A stretch of 64,000 bases of DNA from the NCBI RefSeq assembly GCF_009766105.1, contig NZ_LMUH01000013.1:62001-126000 (forward strand), read 5' to 3'. Numbering within the stretch: position 1 is the stretch's first letter; every line of letters begins with the position of its first letter. The position numbers and the translations under genes were made by a program. This document shows positions 59,356 to 64,000 of this stretch, in pieces. The notes beneath the pieces are model-generated. The model made no database searches and had not been told where the DNA came from. It was given only the letters and a program-made list of their open reading frames with translations. The stretch is from Granulicella sp. S156 (GTDB taxonomy: Bacteria; Acidobacteriota; Terriglobia; Terriglobales; Acidobacteriaceae).

Positions 59356-59643
59356 ATGATCAGCTTTACCGTTCGTATGCGTTTTTTGCCAGAAGACCAC
59401 GACTATATCGAGAACGTTCTGCGCGAAATTACGCGCGAATCGCGTCTCGAGCCGGGCTGTGTCAGCTATGTTCCTCATTTTGTTGATGGGGATGCCAATA
59501 CGGTTGTTATCTACGAGCAGTACCGCGACGAGGCCGCAGTAGAGCACCATCGTGCGACGCCGCACTTTGCGCAGTTCGCCATCGGGGGGCTGTATCAGAA
59601 GATGCTCGAACGCCAGGTCGAGACCCTGACCTTTATCGCCTGA
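59356..59643 (+). CDS. Antibiotic biosynthesis monooxygenase-type (ABM) protein
   Basis: 95-residue ferredoxin-like ABM domain: RFLPEDHDYIENVLREITRESRLEPGCVSYVPHFVDGDANTVVIYEQYRDEAAVEHHRATPHF. Members include YgiN-like quinol monooxygenases, so the cellular role could be quinone or small-molecule oxidation; the family is broad. No neighbouring pathway helps decide. Confidence 0.88.
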   Translation: MISFTVRMRFLPEDHDYIENVLREITRESRLEPGCVSYVPHFVDGDANTVVIYEQYRDEAAVEHHRATPHFAQFAIGGLYQKMLERQVETLTFIA

Positions 59644-59813
59644 CGGTACCTGACACGGCCTCTTTTTGTCTGCAGTAACAATCTTCATCAAACGGCTCCC
59701 ACGCTACCCCCACTGCACACGTCCAACCTCTCATGAGGCTTTCGCGCACCGTCACCTTTGACTCCTGCCTGATCTCCGGTCTACTATCCGGTACGTCCAT
59801 GCGTCGCCAAGTC

Positions 59814-60329
59814 ATGCGCAAACGATCTGTTGCACTCTTCCTGCTTCTCGCGGCAGTGATGCCGTTGCAACTGGCAGCTGCGCCCCAACACAAGCACGTA
59901 ACCCGTGAACAGATCATCGAGTTGGAGCAACAGTGGCGTGTGGCTGAGCTGAATGCCAATATCCCGGCCATGGATAAGCTGCTCTCCGATGACTATTTGG
60001 GCATTCTCGGAACTGGTGAGGTGGTCACCAAGGCCCAGCAACTCGACCATATGCGCTCGCGTGAGATGGTAATCACTTCGCTCGATATCTCCGATATCAA
60101 GGTCAAGCTGATCGGCCAGATCGCCATCGTCAACTCTTTGGCCCAGCTCGAAGGATCGATTAATGGCCATTCTATGAACGGCAGCTTCCGCTACACGCGT
60201 GTCTATCAGCGGCTGCCCGGTGGAACATGGAAGATTACGAGTTTTGAAGCGACACGCATTGTCTCGGGGAAGAGATTTGCGGAGATGCCTGCTGCCACGG
60301 ACAAAGGCGACTCGCCCGGCCCGAAGTAA
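59814..60329 (+). CDS. Secreted NTF2-like (DUF4440) protein
   Basis: About 171 residues from the ATG at 59814 (MRKRSVALFLLLAAVMPLQLAAAP), which starts a clean signal peptide; in-frame ATGs at 59733 and 59799 are possible. The mature part is a SnoaL/NTF2-like domain: QIIELEQQWRVAELNANIPAMDKLLSDDYLGILGTGEVVTKAQQLDHM and YTRVYQRLPGGTWKITSFEATRI. Such domains bind small ligands; function unknown. Confidence 0.82.
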   Translation: MRKRSVALFLLLAAVMPLQLAAAPQHKHVTREQIIELEQQWRVAELNANIPAMDKLLSDDYLGILGTGEVVTKAQQLDHMRSREMVITSLDISDIKVKLIGQIAIVNSLAQLEGSINGHSMNGSFRYTRVYQRLPGGTWKITSFEATRIVSGKRFAEMPAATDKGDSPGPK

Positions 60330-60392
60330 TCCTGCTTTCGGCACAAAACAAAAGGAACCCAAAGGCCCCTTTTTCACCGCCGCTTCAACTAT

Positions 60393-60752
60393 TTATGCAA
60401 CTTGCGACTGGCTCGCTGCCGGTACAACTCGCTGAACGGGCTTTGGCTCTGTGCGTGGAAGGACGTTCAATCCTGTCAGCCGACGGGTCAGAGACCTTGT
60501 TCCCCCGGTGATATGCGCATCTTCAGGCTCATTCAGAACAACGCCGGTTGTCTCAACGAGTCCGCGATGCAGACGCGCGCTGATTTCAGTAATGCGCGTC
60601 TGTGCTCCAACCAGATCATCCTGATCCTGCGGCTGGGACATCTCCATCGTTCTGGACCAGGGAGTTCCACCATGACCATTGCGCCGAAACGCAGAGGTAA
60701 AGCGGCTCCACGGAATCTCAATGTTTTTCAAGCTGGAAAGCGACCGTCTCAT
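60393..60752 (-). CDS. Hypothetical protein
   Basis: 119 residues, with GAGGGG 8 bp before the ATG at 60752; an internal ATG at about residue 36 (MEMSQPQDQDD) is another possible start. It is soluble, Gln/Arg/Thr-rich, without a recognised domain (AQTRITEISARLHRGLVETTGVVLNEPEDAHITGGTRSL). The complementary-strand frame looks less protein-like, which is why this strand is preferred. It lies downstream of the HIT gene on the same strand. Confidence 0.45.
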   Translation of the reverse strand: MRRSLSSLKNIEIPWSRFTSAFRRNGHGGTPWSRTMEMSQPQDQDDLVGAQTRITEISARLHRGLVETTGVVLNEPEDAHITGGTRSLTRRLTGLNVLPRTEPKPVQRVVPAASQSQVA

Positions 60753-60838
60753 TAGTACGACCCCTCAGGCAGAAGTAACACCTGCTCGTGAGATGACGGT
60801 TACAGAAAGCGGGTTGTATAAAGAATCTGCTCGTCGAA

Positions 60839-61417
60839 TCACTCTGCAGGTTCGGTGGCTAGCGCTTCGCGCAGCCGCCGATAGCTCTCCGTAAGCATCT
60901 CCGGAAGAATTCGCGTTTCCCCGAGGACGCTCATGAAGTTGTTGTCGCCCGACCAGCGAGGAACGGCATGAAGGTGCAGGTGTTCAGCCACGCCCGCTCC
61001 AGCTGACTCGCCCAGATTCAGCCCCAGGTTCAATCCATCGGGTCGATACACCTTGCGCAGAAGCCGCTCGGCCTGCCGCGTCAGCGTCATGAGTTCGGCT
61101 GCCGTCTCGTCTGGCAGAGCCGCCAGGCTCGCCTCATGCTGATAGGGAAGCACCATGAGATGCCCGGAGTTGTAAGGAAAGGCGTTAAGTACCAGGAAGC
61201 AGGTGCGTCCGCGCTCAAGAATGTAGACTGCGGCGTCGGCCTCATCCTGGGGCATGCCATGGGCGACGCCGTATTCTACGGCCGCGAGCATATTGCAGAA
61301 GACGCAGTGCGTCTCGCCCGGCCATGCCGCCAGGGCTGCCGGAACGCCGTTTTTGGGCGTTCCTTTATCTTTGCCGGTGACGTAGGCGTAGCGCCACGGC
61401 GTCCAGAGCCTTTCCAT
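60839..61417 (-). CDS. HIT family nucleotide hydrolase
   Basis: 192 residues from the ATG at 61417 (MERLWTPWRYAYVTG), the start used by homologues of this HIT branch; the frame is open 50 codons further upstream without a convincing start. The His triad AEHLHLHAVPR is complete, with upstream CVFCNML and FPYNSGHLMVLPYQH. Enzymes of this type hydrolyse dinucleoside polyphosphates or AMP conjugates, as in Ap4A phosphorylases/hydrolases. The substrate is not certain. Confidence 0.9.
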   Translation of the reverse strand: MERLWTPWRYAYVTGKDKGTPKNGVPAALAAWPGETHCVFCNMLAAVEYGVAHGMPQDEADAAVYILERGRTCFLVLNAFPYNSGHLMVLPYQHEASLAALPDETAAELMTLTRQAERLLRKVYRPDGLNLGLNLGESAGAGVAEHLHLHAVPRWSGDNNFMSVLGETRILPEMLTESYRRLREALATEPAE

Positions 61418-61844
61418 CTCCAGAGTATAGGCGACCGGAGCTGGGTGTTGGAGCCTCCTGGCGCCTCTTAGGAAAGGCGTAATTTCAGTTTCAGTCGAAA
61501 GCTGAAATTGTTGCCCCTCTGAGACGATGGTGATCCTGAAACTCTTCCCTGTACTCCACTCGTCCATTCACGAGAACTTCATCTGGGCGAAGGCCAAACG
61601 TCTTACGATTGTCCGATCATCGTTATCATTCATTGACCCCACCTTGTGCGACTGCTACACTTCCAATTGAGCTACTGTGTGCGGGAACCAGTCACGGCGG
61701 CTTCTGAAAATGCTTTACCTCACTCCATCCGACATCATCGACTAGGAATACGTCCCCAGTAGACGGCGACTCGCCGCCTCTGACGACTATCCAGCCGCGA
61801 AGCCGGACAAGTGAATCACTGGATCCCGGAGCACACGCATTCCC
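61418..61844. other. Divergent intergenic region with long rpsA leader
   Basis: Holds a sigma-70-like promoter (61633-61661) and then about 175 bp of untranslated leader before rpsA. The leader is GC-rich with short inverted repeats (for example GGCGACTCGCCGCC near 61767). No open frame is credible. Confidence 0.5.
61633..61661 (+). promoter_or_regulatory. Predicted sigma-70 promoter of rpsA
   Basis: TTGACC, a 17-bp spacer and TACACT, giving a predicted leader of roughly 175 nt before the ATG at 61845. Confidence 0.55.
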
Positions 61845-63818
61845 ATGTCCGACCACAATCCTTCGAACCCCGAGAGTACAGCCCTGAACACCACATTGGA
61901 ACCCACCGCGCCCGAGACGTCGGCCGAGCAGTTGACGGCCACAACCAACCATACCCCCAACCCTGAAGTCCAGCATCAAGAGGCTGCCGCTGAGGTCGAA
62001 CAGACCGAGCAGACCGTACCCGAGACGACAGCCGTTGCTGTCGCTGCACCTGCGGAGACGGACGAGCCCGAGTACGATGCTGAGGACTTTGCCCGCGCGC
62101 TCGAGAGCTTCGACCGCGAACAGGCAGCCGAAAAAGACGCTGCCCAGTCCCTGACTGCCGAGGAAGCCGTTGTTACCGGTACCATCGTCAAGATCACGGA
62201 CAAGCATGCAGTTGTCGATATCGGACTCAAGTCCGAGGGGCTTATTCCCCTGGACCAGGTGCTGGACCATACCGGAACGCCGAAGTTCAACGTCGGTGAT
62301 CAGGTTGAGGTTGTCGTCGAGCGCGAAGAGCAGGAAGGCGGCTATCTCGTCAGCTACGAGAAGGCCCTCCGGCACAAGGTCTGGGACAAGCTCGAAGAAG
62401 CCGCAAACACCAAGACTCCCGTTAAGGGTATGGTGCTTGCCCGCGTCAAGGGTGGTCTGACGGTCGATATCGGCATCAAGGCATTCCTGCCCGGTTCGCA
62501 GGTTGAGGTGCGCCCCGTGCGCAACCTCGACGGCTACATCGGCACCGAGATCGAAGTCCGCGTTATCAAGCTCAACAAGAAGCGCGGCAACGTCGTCATC
62601 TCCCGCAAGGAACTGCTCGAGGAAGACCAGAACGCCAAGAAGGCTGTCACTCTTTCGACTCTCGAAGAGGGCTCGGTCTTCACCGGCGTGGTCAAGAACC
62701 TCACCGACTACGGCGCATTCGTCGATATGGGCGGCCTTGATGGCCTGCTGCACATCACCGATATGAGCTGGGGCCGGCTCACCCATCCCCGCGACCTCGT
62801 CAACGTAGGCGACGAGATCCAGGTCAAGGTCCTCAAGTTCGACAAGGATAAGCAGCGCGTCTCGCTTGGCTTCAAGCAGCTCACGCCTGATCCATGGCTC
62901 GACGCTACCGAGCGCTACCCGATCGGTGCGCAGGTTCGCGGTCGTGTTCTCTCGGTCACCGACTACGGCGCGTTCGTTGAGCTGGAGCAGGGAATCGAAG
63001 GCCTGGTCCATGTCTCGGAGATGACCTGGTCGAAGCGGATGAAGCACCCCTCGAAGATGGTCAAGCCCGGCGACGTGGTCGACACCATCATCCTGAGTGT
63101 GAACCCGAATGACCGCCGCATCTCGCTCGGCATGAAGCAACTCCAGGACAATCCCTGGGAAGCTCTCGAGGACAAGTACCCAATCGGTGCTGTCATCGAA
63201 GGCCGCGTCCGCAACCTGACCGACTTTGGCGCCTTCATCGAGATCGAAGACGGTATCGATGGCCTGGTTCACGTCTCGAATCTGAGCTGGACCAAGCGCA
63301 TCAAGCACCCCTCCGAGGTTCTGAAGAAGGGTGAGAAGGTCAAGGCGATCGTTCTGGGTGTTGAGCCCGAGAACCGCCGCCTGTCGCTCGGCGTCAAGCA
63401 GCTTCAGCCGGACGTCTGGGACACCTTCTTCGCGCAGCACCGCGTTGGCGACGTCATCAAGGGCAAGACTCTGCGCACGGCGCAGTTCGGAGCCTTTGTT
63501 GAGATCGCTGAAGGAGTTGAGGGCCTCTGCCACATCTCCGAAGCGGTGGACGAGCACGGCAAGCAGATCAACCTGGAAGTCGGCGACGAGCACGAGTTCA
63601 AGATCGTCAAGATGAACCAGGAAGAGAAGAAGGTCGGCCTCTCGATCAAGGCAGTTGGCGAAGAAGCCAGCCGCGCCGAGGTGGAGAGCTACAAGGAGTC
63701 GAACAAGGGCAAGGGTGGCAAGGGCAGCAGCCAGAGCAGCAGCTCAGGCTCGTCGTCCTCCACAACCCTCGGCGACCTCCTCAAGTGGAAGCAGTCCGAG
63801 AACGAAGACAACAACTAG
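61845..63818 (+). CDS. rpsA: 30S ribosomal protein S1
   Basis: 657 residues with six S1 RNA-binding repeats, from about residue 105 to 620, recognised by texts such as GTIVKITDKHAVVDIGLKSEG, GSVFTGVVKNLTDYGAFVDMGGLDGLLHITDMSW and VRNLTDFGAFIEIEDGIDGLVHVSNLSW. It has an unusual acidic N-terminal extension of about 100 residues (Glu/Ala/Thr-rich) and a Gly/Ser-rich C-terminal tail (residues about 625-657). S1 helps mRNA bind the ribosome. Upstream of the ATG there is only GGAG 14 bp away, so Shine-Dalgarno pairing is weak, as is known for other rpsA mRNAs. Confidence 0.97.
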   Translation: MSDHNPSNPESTALNTTLEPTAPETSAEQLTATTNHTPNPEVQHQEAAAEVEQTEQTVPETTAVAVAAPAETDEPEYDAEDFARALESFDREQAAEKDAAQSLTAEEAVVTGTIVKITDKHAVVDIGLKSEGLIPLDQVLDHTGTPKFNVGDQVEVVVEREEQEGGYLVSYEKALRHKVWDKLEEAANTKTPVKGMVLARVKGGLTVDIGIKAFLPGSQVEVRPVRNLDGYIGTEIEVRVIKLNKKRGNVVISRKELLEEDQNAKKAVTLSTLEEGSVFTGVVKNLTDYGAFVDMGGLDGLLHITDMSWGRLTHPRDLVNVGDEIQVKVLKFDKDKQRVSLGFKQLTPDPWLDATERYPIGAQVRGRVLSVTDYGAFVELEQGIEGLVHVSEMTWSKRMKHPSKMVKPGDVVDTIILSVNPNDRRISLGMKQLQDNPWEALEDKYPIGAVIEGRVRNLTDFGAFIEIEDGIDGLVHVSNLSWTKRIKHPSEVLKKGEKVKAIVLGVEPENRRLSLGVKQLQPDVWDTFFAQHRVGDVIKGKTLRTAQFGAFVEIAEGVEGLCHISEAVDEHGKQINLEVGDEHEFKIVKMNQEEKKVGLSIKAVGEEASRAEVESYKESNKGKGGKGSSQSSSSGSSSSTTLGDLLKWKQSENEDNN

Positions 63819-63831
63819 CTCATACCATCGA

Positions 63832-63884
63832 GCCACAAGAAAGGTCGCCCAACGGGGCGGCCTTTCTCGTGGCTTTTGTTTTTC
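63832..63884 (+). terminator. Terminator of rpsA
   Basis: A 19-bp stem with one mismatch and one G-T pair (63832-63850 with 63855-63873, inner part AAAGGTCGCCC / GGGCGGCCTTT), loop AACG, followed by TTTTGTTTTTC. Confidence 0.9.
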
Positions 63885-63916
63885 TGGTTGTCATTCCCTT
63901 AGGGAATCTGCTGTTG
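63874..63916. repeat. Family C short repeat after rpsA
   Basis: TTTTGTTTTTCTGGTTGTCATTCCC and then AGGGAATCTGCTG, matching the copy inside mutM (55.3 kb) in the same block order. Part of its T-rich start serves as the terminator tail. Confidence 0.65.
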
Positions 63917-63946
63917 GTTGGTGGGGCTGCTATTCTTCCCCCAGCC

Positions 63947-64000
63947 ATGCGCCTCTTTCTCGCCGCCACTCTCCTCTTCGCCTCCGCCGCTCAAGCCCAG
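63947..64000 (+). CDS. Start of a secreted protein (3' end cut by window edge)
   Basis: Eighteen codons from an ATG at 63947 read as a typical signal peptide (MRLFLAATLLFASAAQAQ). The gene continues beyond the right edge, so the product cannot be named. Confidence 0.5.
   Translation, partial: MRLFLAATLLFASAAQAQ

Noticed and set aside
60402-60755. A 117-codon plus-strand frame opposite the hypothetical gene at 60393-60752
   Set aside because: The minus-strand product is more protein-like and has a good ribosome site; this frame has neither.

Overview
The window looks like a chromosomal segment of an Acidobacteriota bacterium, most likely the family Acidobacteriaceae (Terriglobia). The reasons are two giant TonB-dependent receptors of the carboxypeptidase-regulatory/Oar-like type, a FecR/DUF6600-type surface protein, a DUF5076 protein, a secreted DUF885 peptidase, and abundant short palindromic intergenic repeats. 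This placement is an inference from gene families. No rRNA or tRNA gene was recognised. The sequence is moderately GC-rich by eye, with AT-richer patches near 3.1-4.4 kb, 15.6-15.8 kb and 28.4-29.1 kb.

Layout. 1-3 kb: 5' part of a copper/silver efflux operon (Cys/Met-rich secreted protein, CusC-like channel, CusB-like adaptor that runs off the left edge). 3.4-5.4 kb: a lone membrane protein and an arginase. 5.7-10.5 kb: aldo/keto reductase, then acetate kinase and phosphoketolase in tandem, together forming a sugar-phosphate to acetyl-phosphate to acetate + ATP shunt. 10.7-20 kb: a response regulator with a histone-H1-like Lys/Ala tail, a short-chain dehydrogenase, a TPR lipoprotein, an ExbD-like protein, two MFS transporters, a stand-alone pyrR, a zinc-ribbon membrane protein and a lipoprotein. 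20-26 kb: DUF885 peptidase, a secreted thioredoxin-like protein, and a TetR regulator divergent from an FAD monooxygenase with clear palindromic operators. 26-32 kb: housekeeping genes (yceD-like, rpmF, plsX; folD, coaE, htrA). 32-40 kb: two convergent TonB-dependent receptors. 40.7-46.3 kb: DUF2237 protein, a three-gene two-component cluster (CHASE3-type kinase, Rcp1-like regulator, receiver-PAS-kinase hybrid) and an ABC-F ATPase. 46.4-50.5 kb: small envelope proteins, two related membrane proteins and a FecR-domain protein. 50.8-64 kb: thiamine phosphate synthase-like, sthA, a ROK kinase, a higBA toxin-antitoxin pair, mutM, a flippase, DinB-like, purA, small enzymes, HIT, and rpsA with six S1 repeats.

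The most unusual signal is not a gene. At least four copies of a ~110-116 bp imperfect palindrome have TA-GAGCGRTTTCAC-type ends and sit exactly on the stop codons of neighbouring genes. The first bases of the element (TAG) are themselves the stop codon of purA, of a membrane protein, of a DUF5076 gene and, on the other strand, of a lipoprotein gene. Two larger composite repeats carry similar outer ends around a second repeat family (TGTCATCTCGACC...). A third small repeat (GTCATTCCC..AGGGAATCTGC) occurs between genes and also inside the mutM coding frame, where it adds about 20 residues. No CRISPR array, prophage or full insertion sequence was seen.
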